DNA of 64,000 bases from contig CAJZBQ010000001.1 in assembly GCA_914767885.1 (NCBI GenBank), positions 186,001 through 250,000 of the forward strand, written 5' to 3'. Of the stretch, positions 1 to 11,404 are shown in pieces (position 1 is the stretch's first letter; each line of letters opens with the position of its first letter). The notes beneath the pieces were generated by a model, which saw nothing but the letters and a program-made list of their open reading frames with translations, ran no database searches and had not been told where the DNA came from. The stretch is from Blepharisma stoltei (Eukaryota; Ciliophora; Heterotrichea; Heterotrichida; Blepharismidae). The position numbers were made by a program, and so were the translations under genes.

Positions 1-79
1 TAATCATTTGAAAAATAGTTTTTGATATAATAAATAATTGATAAATATAATGAAATTCTGCTCAAGAGAATTTAGCTTA

Positions 80-424
80 CTCCCCCCCCCCCTTTAAATT
101 GAAACAAAAAATTTTGTTTCAATTTAAAGGGGGGTTAAGAAAATTTTTTTATAAAAAAAATTTATATATAAAAATTTTTCAGAGATAAAATTTTATAGAA
201 AATAAATTATATAAATTTAAAGAGACAATAAATTGAGTAAATTATATTTAATAACATTATAATTTTATGACAATGCCTATGTTTGAAGCATATTAAATAG
301 GGTATTAAATTTTATTATAATAGAAAAATTTTATAGGTAAAAATCATTATTTTATATGTAAATACGTCCCAAAAAAGTAGGAATTTTACCTATATTTTGT
401 TTCAATTTAAAGGGGGGGGGGGAG
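80..424. mobile_element. C-rich MITE, TTTAAATTG type
   Basis: The element runs from a poly-C end to a poly-G end and is flanked on both sides by TTA (77-79 and 425-427). Just inside the left end a hairpin is formed by TTTAAATTGAAAC and its reverse complement, and the right end repeats the inverted motif. The body is AT-rich with no open frame. The 3-bp TTA duplication and the terminal inverted repeat are seen directly. Calling it a non-autonomous DNA element or IES is inference. Confidence 0.8.
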
Positions 425-445
425 TTAGCTAAATTTTTCTCCTTA

Positions 446-762
446 CTTCCTTCCCTCCGTTGAATAAAAAAATTTCGTTTACTCAAGGAGGGAAAAAAAA
501 TTTTATTTTTTTTCGAAATTTAAAAACAATCCTAATTCGCAAAAATTGGAAACAAATATTAATTTAATTTATAAAATTTATATTTTTTCAACGCAATTTG
601 TTTATAATTAAACAGAATTAGCTATAGATTTCATTATAATAATTATCACTTATATATCAAATTTGTTTTTCATAAAAAATTTTTGTTCGCTCATAGAGGG
701 TGGGTTTTTGAGCAAAAAATAGGGATTTAACTAATGGTTAAGTTTGCTCACGGAGAGGGTAG
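446..762. mobile_element. C-rich MITE, GTGAGCGAAC type
   Basis: The element is flanked by TTA at 443-445 and 763-765. The left end carries a degenerate hairpin (CTTCCTTCCCTCCG followed by its inverted partner). The right end has two inverted copies of the GTTCGCTC-type motif separated by a G-rich stretch. Between them lies the core shared by this family (about 530-660: GCAAAAATTGGAAACAAAT and, later, AACAGAATTAGC). It sits only 18 bp from the preceding element. Confidence 0.75.
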
Positions 763-765
763 TTA

Positions 766-1100
766 ATGGATTTTATTTATTGGTTTTGTTTTCTCTCGAG
801 AACTTCTGTACAGTAATAGCGGCTTAACTTTGAGGATAGCCAGAGGAACTGCTCCTCAGTGAATCCAAGAGGCTCAGGGTTTTACCATTCAGCAAGTCGG
901 AGGAGGATAGCCCTTAGGTGGAGCACGCGCAGGAGCTGAGTCAGACAGGGGCGATAGCACTGCGTCGGATGAGAAGCGCTGATCAGGATTACAGTCAGGA
1001 TATTTGGGATAGTCTGACCTTTTGGATCTGAAAACTCGTGACTTCACCATTTTAACCCCTTCCTTTTAACGAGCGTAGCATTATAAACCTCAAACACTTT
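766..1100. other. GC-richer insertion of unknown type
   Basis: From about 780 to 1080 the base composition is much richer in G+C than the surroundings, and no convincing frame is present. It lies where the last 120 or so codons of receptor copy R1 should be. By analogy with the SINE-like insertions elsewhere in the window it may be a retroelement remnant, but I found no target duplication and no clear similarity to the others. Confidence 0.35.
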
Positions 1101-1329
1101 AATTAATGCCATCTATGATACAATAAATAATGGTCTTGCTTTAATATTTGCAGAATTGTTCGAGATTTCGATACTAGGCCTGCAGTAAAGCACAGTGGGG
1201 AGATAACATATAAGCGCAACTGAGGAAAGGATAATATAATTTATGTGTGAACCTTTCCAGCAGAATAATGCGCAATCATTTTTCAGAAAACTTTGAGTAA
1301 GATCTGATCCAATACTTTCTGAGCAATTA

Positions 1330-1423
1330 TTCTATAACTTAATAGCTTTGTTATTTGTATTGCAAGCTGCATTATTATAATTCATGGATTATTCTGCATT
1401 CGATATTAATCTAATATAATATA
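1330..1423. other. Short TA-bounded IES in R1 (94 bp)
   Basis: TA dinucleotides at 1328-1329 and 1422-1423 flank 94 bp of AT-rich DNA containing in-frame stops. Removing one TA plus the interval joins NEF to NCSESIG, which aligns with the FECDKGIG segment of the paralogs. It lacks the C-rich ends of the MITE-like elements, so it looks like a conventional short IES. Confidence 0.6.
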
Positions 1424-2136
1424 AATTCATTAATAAGAATTGAAGTTATAGGCAAAAAACACAAATTCCCTATATGTGGCAATAATAATTCTGATATTTT
1501 TTTATAGTAAAGAAAGCAACATTTTTTAAGTTTCCTATCAAATCGGCATACCATCTGTAGCAGCAAAAATAGTCATAAAAATGCTAATACGACCATGAAA
1601 TAAAAATAAACCGTAAATGATGTCCAATTTACCTTGAACATAGAAATTTTAGAAATTGATGTAAAAATTGAGTCATAGTCAGAAAAATCAGGAGCAAAAG
1701 AAAGATGCTGAAGAAAATCAGTGATGACCATTGCAAACGCAATATAGTCTCCTGAGTCTATCAGCTTGCGCTCCTTTAGGTTCTCTATTTCAACACCTTT
1801 AAATTTTTTTCATGCATAAGAAATTGTGATAACCGTCACAAATAAGCACAGACAATCGACAGAATATAGAATGGAGGCACTTTTGATAGAAAATTCTTTA
1901 TATTTCGGATCAAATGGGCATCCATTTGGGTATATAATCAAATCAGAAGGGATATTAGTAGTATTATCATACCATTGAATTTTTTCAGAAAATGTGAATA
2001 GCTGCTCCCCTCCAATGTCATAAATCCCCACTTGATTTTCATCTATCATTTGTTCAGCTTTATTCCACCTCATATCATAAATCCCTATAACACTGACGCT
2101 TCTATCATTTGAAGCTCCATCAATAGATATAGCTCC

Positions 2137-2360
2137 AGTCCCATTTTTGATCGCTTAGGAGCAGTATCTTTGCCTATTGAATAGGCCACGAAATGTCATT
2201 TTTCTGATAAGTACAATTTAAAATTGAAAAATCCAAATTATAGCTAATATTTGTCAATTTTAATTAGCCCTTTTCATAAAAATTGGATTTTCGTGGCCTA
2301 TTCAATAGCATAGGTTCTACTGCTAAAGAATCTATAAGGGGTCTTAAGCCATACTAGTCC
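2137..2360. mobile_element. TTAAG-ended MITE in R1
   Basis: Flanked by TCC (2134-2136 and 2358-2360). Removal of 224 bp restores GCSG-AISID in frame, matching GCSG-TISID in the paralogs. The ends form an imperfect inverted repeat of about 40 bp (CTTAAGACCCC-type against CTTGAGTCCCAT-type), and inside it a near-perfect inverted repeat contains ATTGAATAGGCCACGAAA. Related elements lie at 46358-46934, about 53213-53429 and about 37510-37560. Confidence 0.75.
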
Positions 2361-2513
2361 TGAACAGCCCGTAAATTTTTGGCTTCTCAAGTTTTTTATT
2401 AGCACCCTTGGGTTTTCCACAAGTTGGCCTTGTTGAATTGTGTACTTTAGTCCGTTGAACAATAGCATAGCTGCGTCAAATGATAAGCACTTGAAATTAG
2501 GCGAAGAATGATA

Positions 2514-2612
2514 AATATTTATATTTTGCTGTATTAATTTGGGTACAAATTTAAGAATTTGTGAATTAAATAAGTTTTTGCGTCGCAAAATGGTATTTTA
2601 ATTTGCTGCTTA
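2514..2612. other. Short TA-bounded IES in R1 (99 bp)
   Basis: TA at 2512-2513 and 2611-2612 flank 99 bp of AT-rich sequence with stops in the gene frame. Joining at TA gives VKENFL-YHSSPNFKC and keeps the frame into the conserved FDAAMLL motif. It has no recognisable terminal repeats. Confidence 0.65.
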
Positions 2613-4093
2613 TAAAAAGTTTTCTTTGACTTCTGCACCAAAACTGCCAAGCCACTCAACTTGGTCAACTGTAAGTCCTCCATAAAAAAGTTCATTCAAT
2701 TTCCGAAGCTGATTAGGGTCTTTTTCATTCAGTAACTGATACGCAGCTCTTTGAGGAGCCAAAAAAATGACGTCGCCTCTTCTCAAGCCTAAATCATACA
2801 AATCTTCAATAAAATAAAAGCAAGAAGGAGGAGTCAGATTCAAATAAAAAATCCTTACTTTTTGGTTTATTATGTTTTTCATTACTTGTTTATACTCAGA
2901 AAAGTCTGAGTGCCGGTAGTTCGCTTTTATTATTCTTTCACTCTCAGGGTTTACTATATTTATGTTATACTTTTTTGCTTTTTCCAGCACATACTCATAT
3001 GCCATAATTGCTCCGGACTGGTTTTCATATAAAAATATCAAATTTGACCATTGAAAAATGGCAAAAAACTTAAGCAAGACTTCAATGTTATATCTCAATT
3101 CTTTTATAGTCCTCATAAACTCGGGATAAACTGTAGAGTTGCTTAAGTAAATGGACTGGGAATACTCAGAAATGTGAGGAATTGTGACATTTAGGCTTCT
3201 TAGGATCATTATACTTCCTACACACGTTAAAGGAAATGGAGAAGTTAAATAGCCAACGCCAAGCTTGGTACGTAGGGCTTTAAAGCAAGCTATAGCATAT
3301 GTTGAGTTAAAAACATCAGCCCCACAATCAGTATGAGTCACTGACATTTCAAAACCCTCAAAAAAATTGTGCTCTTTTATATAAGTAAGTGCATAAGCAG
3401 CGCCTTCTTTTGTTTTATAAGTGCTGTTAGAGTAGCCTGGATTCGTGAGACCATCTGCTATTGATATAGGAATATATGTAAAAGGAGAATTTGGGACTGT
3501 TGTTGTATTTCCAGGAAAAATAGGGGCGGAGGTGATATTTAAAGAGCCATTTGAGAGGTTTCCAATAATTATTCTTCGGTAATTCTGGATGTTTATTATC
3601 GAAAAATTTGGGACTGGGCAATGCTTAACTGTATTTTTTTCTAAAAAATTATGTAAAGCAAATTGGTCAAAACTTGAAGAAAATCCTAAAATAAGGCTAA
3701 TAAATTTTGCGTATGCTATAAATTCATAGGAAGAATAATCAATTGACTTCTCTAATCCTGATTCTATAAACCCTATAATTCCATCAGCTGTCATATTAGA
3801 GCTAAAACTGCTGCTTCCTAAAAATATCCCAGATCCTGCATTAAAAATATATTTTGTTCTTAAACTGATTATAATTTTTTTTGTGTTTTCCCCTTGAGTA
3901 AGTAAAACAATGTTCCTAATTCCGATAGGCTTAATTAATTTTCCTATAAACAAATCTGCTGAACTCTGACTTCCACCACTAAGAAATGAATAAAAGCTAA
4001 CAAGTTTGTCAGAAAATTCATTTTTCAGAATTTGGAGAATTGCTTCTTCTGTATAGTCATAAACTATAACTCTGCACTTCGAGAAAGTCATTC

Positions 4094-4746
4094 TTAAAGG
4101 AGGTTAAATTAAAAATTTTTATTAAAAAATTATTTTGGGTTTAGAATTTCAATTTTTAATATATTTTAAGGAAGAATTTATGCTGCTAGAAATCTGTTAT
4201 AATAACCAATGATTATATATAAATTATTTTACACAAAAATTAAAAAAAAAAAATTTTTTAGGCTCTTCGCGCCAAAAGCAAGAAGAGGAGAGAGTAGTGC
4301 GGGTGCTTTAGGCGGAGGAGTGGAACATAGCGAGATGACGGAAAAATCGGAGATGAATTGGCGAAGCTGTGCTTGAGTTTTCTGAGGCCGATTTAGGATG
4401 AGGAATGTGCTAATCGGTATTTCGTCTGAAAATTCCGGGCTCAGCTTCAAGGACTGTAGGTTGCTGTTGGTGATCTTGCTGATGTGCTGTGAGGTGAATT
4501 ATTTTTGTGTTGTTTTTTGTTTGCCTATTTGAGGATTTTTTTGGGATTTTCTGGGACTTTTTGGGATTTTTTGGGGTTTTTTGGAATCTTTTGGGATTTT
4601 TTGAGTAAAAACGAGAGAAATGCGGTACATCCGAGATAAAATTTAAGTTAATAAGTTAATAATAAATTATTTTACATAAAAATTATAAGTGGTTAATTTT
4701 TCCAAAAATAAAAATTTCCAAACGTTTTGCATGCTTAGAGAGGGAG
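4094..4746. mobile_element. Composite insertion in R1 (653 bp)
   Basis: Left flank TTA at 4094, right flank TAA at 4747. The right end is GAGAGGGAGTAAG, like the C-rich/G-rich MITE ends. Excision of 653 bp gives an in-frame join (NWDKFLR-MTFSKC). The interior is unusual: 4229-4480 is GC-rich and begins with GGCTCTTCGCGCCAAAAG, and 4540-4610 holds imperfect TTTTTTGGGA repeats. A similar 'gcgccaaaa' plus 'gaagatttttgatgg' context occurs at 34484-34730, so a second element may be nested here. Confidence 0.55.
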
Positions 4747-5152
4747 TAAGAAATTTATCCCAATTTAGGTAAGAAATTATTTTTCTGACAGCTGTTACAT
4801 GATCTTCAATAGGAAAATGGGTAAAAAAACGCCGATTGTGAAAGCCTTGCTCTGTGTTTTTAGAAGATAATATAATTGAGTTTGTTTGTGTAGCAAATTC
4901 TTCAAGATATCTTGCTAATGAGACGCTTGAAGTCAAGTCAATTATAAGTTTCAAGTTTCTTTTTAGAGCTAAAATATCAAATTTCGTGCTTATTTTAGTA
5001 GTTTTTAGCTCGATTTGGCTATTAAAGGTATTTTTTAAAGCTACTGCTAATGATTGGGCTGATTTGATGTCGACGGCTGAGCTATAAACGATTTCGACAT
5101 ATAACTGGCAAGAAATAAAGTGAAGAAGAACGACAATGATAAAATTCACCAT

Positions 5153-5702
5153 TTATAAGCAAAATCATATCGCACAATAGAAAATATAATTTTTAAAACG
5201 TAAGTAATTTTGTTTAATTAAAAATTATTATTTTGCTATTTCATAATGAAACTTTAAAAATAAAATTATGATAGTTTTTATTGAGGATCATAACTTATAA
5301 CTGGAGTGTGGCTTTGTATACAGAATCTGTGAATTCAATTAAGTTTGTGAATGAAGATATAAATTGAGCATCATGAAAACGTTATTAGATATAAAGAGAA
5401 TTTATAAAAAATAAAAGGAAGAAATATTTAGTTTACGTGAATGAGGCATGAAGGATGAGCAAAATAATATTCGAAATCAGTATTTAGAAAAACTGGAAAG
5501 ACACTCAGAATAAAGTCTTACACAATATCTCAATTTTTTGTATTTCTCTAGGTTATTTATTTAAAAGTAAATTGATCGGTAAATAAAAACTTGGCAATGG
5601 GTTACTATAAGCATGATATTTAGTCATTATGTTTTTGTTGAAGCTAAAGAAAAGAGATTAGCCTGCCTCACTCAAAATATAGATCCTGCATCATAATACT
5701 GC
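5153..5702. other. Intergenic, AT-rich
   Basis: This stretch lies upstream of R1 and contains no credible frame. It ends at the TAA target of the composite element at 5706. No promoter motif could be recognised. Confidence 0.4.
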
Positions 5703-5705
5703 TAA

Positions 5706-6681
5706 CTCCCCCCCCATTTAATAACGAACAAAACAGTCATTTTTTTTTCCTAAAAATTTTTCCTTAGGCCCCATTTAATAACGAACAAAATTTACTATAA
5801 AATTTATATAAGTAAATTAGTCTCTACAGTTTACTAATTTTAAGTAGTTAGAGTAAGATAAGGACAAGTATAATCGAGCAAAGAATAATAAATAAGAGCT
5901 AATAAGTTACTAGTGGCTTAATCTTAAGCTGGTGCTTACTCTCCCTCTCCGTGAGCGAACCAAAACATCTCGTTCGCTCACAGAGGGGTTATTTTTTTTT
6001 TTGTAAAAAAGTTTATATATAAATTTTATAGAATTGTTTTTTGTTGAAATTTTAAAAAAATCTTAATTTGCAAAAATTGGGAAGCAAATATTAATTTAAT
6101 TTATAAAATTTATGTTTTAAAACGCAATTTGTTTAAAACTAAACAGAATTAGCCAGAAATTTCATTATAATAATTATCGCTTATATATCAAAATTTTTTC
6201 CATAAAAAATTTTTCGAAATTTTAAAATATCCTAATTTGCAAAAATTGGGAAGCAAATATATTAATTAAATTTATAAAATTTATGTTTTAAAACGCAATT
6301 TGTTTAAAATTAAACAGAATTATCTAGATATTTCATGATAATAATTATCGCTTATATATCAAAACTTTTCCCATAAATATTTTTCTATTAAAAAATTTTT
6401 GTTCGCTCAGAGGGTAAGGAATTTTTCTAATGATTTTATAGGCTCACGGAGGGGGAGGGAGTTAGCAATAGTTATCTTTTCGCCTTCATTTAGGTGATTT
6501 CTCTTTCTGTTGTCATCATTTGACTCCTTTTATTATTAACCCTTTAATTGAAATTTTTATACAAAAATCATAGATATGTAATATAAATTTTATATATTTT
6601 TTTTTTCCAAAAAATTTTATAAGTTAGACCCCAATTAATAAGAAACAAAAAAAGTGTTTCGTTATTAAATGGGGGGGAGAG
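5706..6681. mobile_element. C-rich MITE, TTTAATAACGAAC type, with nested element
   Basis: Outer element flanked by TAA (5703-5705 and 6682-6684). Both ends carry a TTTAATAACGAACAAA-type motif in two copies, the right end inverted (GTTTCGTTATTAAATGGG). A GTGAGCGAAC-type element (5939-6461) is inserted inside it. This is a third sequence subtype sharing the CTCCCC ends. Confidence 0.75.
5939..6461. mobile_element. Nested C-rich MITE, GTGAGCGAAC type, with duplicated core
   Basis: Flanked by TTA (5936-5938 and 6462-6464) inside the 5706-6681 element. The left end is a CCGTGAGCGAAC hairpin with its partner. The family core (TTGCAAAAATTGGGAAGCAAA ... AACAGAATTA) is present twice, at about 6056-6200 and 6225-6375, an internal tandem duplication not seen in the other copies. 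Confidence 0.75.
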
Positions 6682-7002
6682 TAAGAGAATCTCTAATAAT
6701 TATTGCTATATGATTTTTTATCGATTACTTTGCCAACAATTTCAACGCTTATTTCAAGATCATCAGACTAAATTAGTGTAAATAATAAATTTTGAAATTA
6801 AAAAATCATTTTCAAGGAAAACTTGAAGGTAGCTACCTATTTCTTCAAAACTCCATCAATGTAAATTGCAAGAATACTCACATATTTTCATTCAAAATCC
6901 CTATTTAGATTCATAAAGATGAGTTTAGCATCATATTTATAAACATCAAATTAAAAAATGTAAAATTTTTATATTAAACTATTGATTTTGTACACGAAAT
7001 AG

Positions 7003-10000
7003 CTAAGCTGAATTTTCAAAACTCTGAAACTTTCTTTGAGATTGGTTAGATAAACTACTGTAGCTGCTTTTTCTCATAGAAGACATAATATTTCTTTCAG
7101 TCCTTTCTTTATTCATTTTATTTATCTGTTCTGCTGATATTTTTCTGCTTAATGAAAATCTAAAAAAAAGAGCAATACTTGGGGGATCCTCTGTATATAG
7201 TAACCCAGGGCAGTATTTTTGTTGAATTAATACACCAGCAACTAATAGAAAAGCCCACCCTCCATATTGAAATAAAGCTCATTCCTCTTGCAACCCTAGA
7301 TTGGCGAACTGATATGTCGAAGAAACCGCTACATTTCAAATAGTAGCTATATATGAAATCCCTAGTCAAAGATTGCACCTGCTATAATTATATGGTTTTT
7401 CCTTTAAAAATGCAAAAATGATAAAGGACATTATTAGCAAAATATATATAAGCCCATACAGTGATGGCTGATGGGCTAATAATATATTGTTCAGTACTAT
7501 TATAATCACCAGGAATACACGCTTTTCAAGCAAAAACGTTGGCCTTACTTGCACATTAGAGTTTGCACTTATATATTTCCAAAATGGCATCAAATTCATC
7601 GCTACAGGTAAGTATAAAACAAACATAATAATCGCAAGAGTTACTAATTTAACGTGATAATCTTTCCAGCAAAATATGCTACAATCTTCTCCCATAAAGC
7701 TATTTGTGATTTCATTTCCTATACTTTGGTCACATTGAAATGTACTTAATAAAGTAAAAATAATTGGTGTGTAGCATATATTTCCAAGAAAAGGAATCAA
7801 TCACTCAGGCAGCTTATTATAAATTTTTCAAAAAATATCTTTAATTTTTCCTTGCCAATTTCATAAACTTAGGATGTTAAAGATAATTATAATAAAAGCT
7901 AATGCCAAGCTGGAATAAAAATATGTTAAAAATGAGGTTTTAGAAGATTCCCAGTCGAATCGGAGCATAGAAATATTTACCAGCTGGTTTAAGTGCTTGC
8001 TGTAGCCACTAAAATCTGGTCCTAAGTAGAGAAACTGGAGAAAATCAATGAAAATCATAACTAGTCCTCTTTAAATTAGAACAAAACATGGTAAAATCTG
8101 CATTTTTGGGTATATTAACCAGAAAATTTATAGGTGAAATACTAATTTTTATAAAACTAGTTTTGACACAATTTAAAGGGAAAAGTACAAGTAAAAAGTT
8201 ATTTAAAGAGTTTCCCTGAATCGATTAAATATTTTTTTTTAATTCTTTATAAAAGTAAATTAAAATTCAAAGCATTATAATTTTTTAAAAAAATTAAAGG
8301 TAAAAATAATAATTTAATTTTGAGGAAAAAGTGCCATTTAAACAGCTTTCACACTGAATCAATTAATTTTTCATATAAATAAAATTAAAAATTCAAAATT
8401 TATATTTTTTAAAATTTTAAAATAAATTAAAAGGTAAAAATACTTATTTTTCTAAAATTAATGTGACCTAATTTAATGGAAAAAGTACAAGTAAATGCTA
8501 TTTAAACACTTGTACACTGAATCGATAAATTTTTTAAATTAATTCTTCATAAAATAAATTAAAATTCAAGGTATTGTGCTCAATTTATAGTTTTTTCCAA
8601 TTTTAAATATTTTAAAAAATGGAATAGATTTTTGTGCCAATTTAAAGGGAGGGAGTAAGATAAGTCAAAAGATCATCAAATTCAGCTCTTCGTGGTTCTA
8701 TTAGAGGTTCTAGCTTTACATGGTATCAGAGTTTCCTAACTATAGAAAGAGCAATTAAACTACTAATTAGCACACAAGAATCTACAGCATAAAGTACCCT
8801 TGCCCCACTAATTGAGAATTTGATAAGTTTTGGGTCAAGGTCACATTCATATTTAATTAAATCACTTGGAACATTTGAAGAGTTATCATACCAAATAATA
8901 TTATCAGTAAAAGTAAACAATTGCTGGCTGCTCAGATCATAAGTTCCAATTTGATAATCAAATAAAACGTTGAGTTCTTTATTCCACCTTATATTAAAAA
9001 TCCCAACGACACTCTTGCTTCTATCATTTGAATTCTTGTCTATTGAGATAGTTCCAGAACACCCTAGAAACCTTTGGAGTCTCAAATTTGTGTTCAGAGT
9101 TGTAAAGTCTTCAATATTTCCTCCTTGGTCTATTGTATACTTAATCCCATTTAGAAGCAGCATAGCAGAGTCAAATGAAAAGCAACGATAATCAGTGAAT
9201 TCAGAAAATGCCTTAACAAAGCCTGATTTTATTTTTTTGCCATAAGTGCCAACTCATTCAGCCTGATCCATCGTGACTGTCCCATAGAATAATTCCTGAA
9301 GTTTATGTATTTCTAAAGGATCAGACTCATAGAGAAAAGCGTTACTTGGTCTATTATATAATATAAAAATTGCATCTCCTCTGCGAAATCCTGTATTGTA
9401 TAAATCTTCAATAAAATATAATTGTCAAGGAGGCAGTATTATAAGAAAAATAACCCTTACCCTTAGCTGCAAAAACTCTTCCATTCAGGGTTTATATGTA
9501 GAATAATCACTATGGTTATAATTTTGCTTCACCTTTCTTTTATCAATAGAATTCGCAATTTCTATCCCAGTTTGATTAATATTTGATAAGAGAAATTGAT
9601 AAGAAGAGATGTGCCCTGAAAGGTCATCGTACAGAATAATAAATCTTTTCCATTGAAAAATTGTGAAAAGGTTCAAAATGCCTATAGCGTTATATCGGTT
9701 GTCTTTGGTCACCCTCATAAATTCAGGAAAATTTTGTTTACTTGCTAAAGTTTCTGCAGTTGCGTATTCAGATATGTGAGGAATTGAAATATTTAAAGTC
9801 CGCAAGGAAATAATTGCTCCTATTGAAGTAGATGCGTAAGGGGATGCTAAAAGACCAACTCCAAGTTCATTTTTTAACTTACGAAAACAATTAACTCCCC
9901 CCCTCCGTGAGCGAACAAGATTTTTTTGTTCGCTCACAGAGGGAGGTTAATTTTTTTTTTTTAAAAAAAATTATATATAAATTTTATCGAAAAAATTTTT

Positions 10001-11404
10001 TTTCGAAATTTAAAAAAATCCTAATTTGCAAAAATGGGAAAGCAAATATTAATTTAATTTATAAAATTTATTTTTAAAACGCAATTTATTTAAATTAAAC
10101 AGAATTAGCTCGAGATTTCGTAGTACTAATTATCACTTATATATCAAAATTTTTGTTCGCTCATAGAGGACGGGCTTTTGGGCAAAAACAGGGATTTTTC
10201 TAATGGTTTTGCTCGCTCACAGATGGGGAGTAAGCAAAAATTTTGGACTATAAACTTCAGCGCCACAGTCAGTGTGGGTTACCAAAATTTCAAAGCCGTC
10301 TATAAAGTTATCCCTTTTTGCACACATTAATGCATATTTAGCTCCTTCTTTAAACTTATCTGAGTATAAACTGTTTGGATAGCCAGGATTGGTGATACCA
10401 TCTGACATAGAAATTGTTAAATTTGTATAAGGCGAGTTTGGTATTAAAGAAGAATTTCCAATAAAAACTGGGGATTCGAGAATAACTAATTCCTGCTCCA
10501 AAATATATCCAATTCTTACTTTTTTATTGTTTTTGGCGTTTAAAACTGTAAAATTTGATATTGGTCGATGGCTTATTGTATTTTTTTCTAAATAATTTCT
10601 AATTTCACTGGTATCTGAGCACTGATTGCAGCTCAGTGCGAGATTTATTATTTTTTCAACTCCCAAAACCTCATAGCTATAATAATCTTCTGCGTTTTCT
10701 AGGCCACTTTCAACTAATCCAAACAGTCCGTTTTCTGTTGCATTTTGTCAACTTTTACTCCCTAGTATAATCCCAGTACCCAAGCTAAGTAAATTTGCAT
10801 TGTTTATACTTTTTAAAAGAAAATTAGCTGTTTCCCCTTTATTCAAAATCACGATATTTTTGCATCCAGTAGGCTTGATTTCTTTTTTAATCAAAATTTC
10901 AGCAGATTTTTGATCTCCATCACTTGGGAAAAAAAATATTTTAATATCGCTATTGGGAAAATTTCGATCAAGAATTGAAAATTTATAATCAGTAATAAAA
11001 ATTATTCTGTCTCAGCCCAGATAAGAGAAAATTGTTTTAAGTGCATTAATTTGGGCCTCTTCTGATGGATGAGTAAAGAATTCTCAGTCACTAATAAAAG
11101 GAGTTGGCTCTTGTATGGAAATCAGTATTATTTCATTTTCTGAAGCATATTGCTTCATCAAACTAGATAAAGAAAAAGTAGCAGTCAAATCTATTATAAT
11201 TTGCGGCATTTCTCCTAAATCAAGCATACTAGATGTAGAGCTTAAATTAGTGAGCCTTGCTTCAACTTCGCTGATAAATTTTTGTTGTAGTGAGTCTGAA
11301 ATTGATAAGACCAACGATATATCGGTATAAGAGCTGTAAAAAATATCAATGAATATTTGGCAATAGACAAAGCTTGTGGAAATGAAATATTTAATGCCTT
11401 TCAT
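7003..11404 (-). CDS. Receptor copy R2 (ANF-type ectodomain plus membrane module)
   Basis: Tandem paralog of R3. Start chosen at ATG 11402-11404 (MKGIKYFISTSFVYC signal peptide, matching the R3 start); an in-frame ATG five codons upstream is possible. Stop TAG at 7003-7005. Removing two insertions (9895-10230 plus TAA, and about 8064-8658) leaves 3468 nt, or 1155 residues, against 1156 in R3. Landmarks are PISNFTVLN, THTDCGAEVY, PEFMRVTKDNRYNA, GCSGTISID, IIWYDNSSNVP, the FQCDQSIGNE...CWKDYH loop and the INKMNKE tail motif. Several Trp are TGA. Family knowledge suggests ligand sensing at the cell surface; the ligand is unknown. The two insertions would abolish translation unless removed, which is why I read this as a germline copy. 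Confidence 0.8.
8064..8658. mobile_element. C-rich MITE, TTTAAATTG type, in R2
   Basis: Left end TCCTCTTTAAATTAG, right end CCAATTTAAAGGGAGGGAG, flanked by TA(G) on the left and TAA on the right. Removal of 595 bp gives LLTYLVMIFIDF, against LAYLVIFIDF in R3, and keeps the frame. The interior holds imperfect repeats of a roughly 130-bp unit (for example the 'ctgaatcgat' motif near 8217 and 8516), suggesting internal duplication. The exact boundary is uncertain by 1-2 bases. Confidence 0.7.
9895..10230. mobile_element. C-rich MITE, GTGAGCGAAC type, in R2
   Basis: Flanked by TAA (9892-9894 and 10231-10233). The left hairpin CCGTGAGCGAACAAG...TTCGCTCAC is followed by the family core (10018-10150) and the two-copy right end. 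Total removal is 339 bp, a multiple of three. The restored junction matches the uninterrupted R3 sequence at about 14690-14715 in length and frame. This is one of the clearest filled-site/empty-site pairs. Confidence 0.85.

Larger units (their letters stand above)
1110..5152 (-). pseudogene. Receptor copy R1 (ANF-type ectodomain plus membrane module), 3' end decayed
   Basis: Starts at ATG 5150-5152 with a signal peptide (MVNFIIVVLLHFISC). The ectodomain contains the family landmarks THTDCGADVF, PEFMRTIKE, LRRGDVIFLAP and VDQVEWLGSFG. Coding blocks are about 5152-4747, 4093-2613, 2513-2361, 2136-1424 and 1329-1110. Joining them at TA, TCC or TTA/TAA flanks keeps one frame (for example ENFL+YHSSP, GCSG+AISID and NEF+NCSESIG). 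TGA is read as Trp, while VDQVEW uses TGG where R3 uses TGA. In the membrane module the motif CWKGSHI is present, but at the position of the usual LEKR there is a TAG (about 1111), and the final two membrane segments and the tail are missing. The extracellular part may have been functional until recently. Otherwise this is a decaying paralog of R2/R3. Confidence 0.7.

Noticed and set aside
80-110. Poly-C/poly-G runs as telomere repeats
   Set aside because: They end at TNA duplications inside genes and lack a repeated C-A/T telomere unit; they are element ends.
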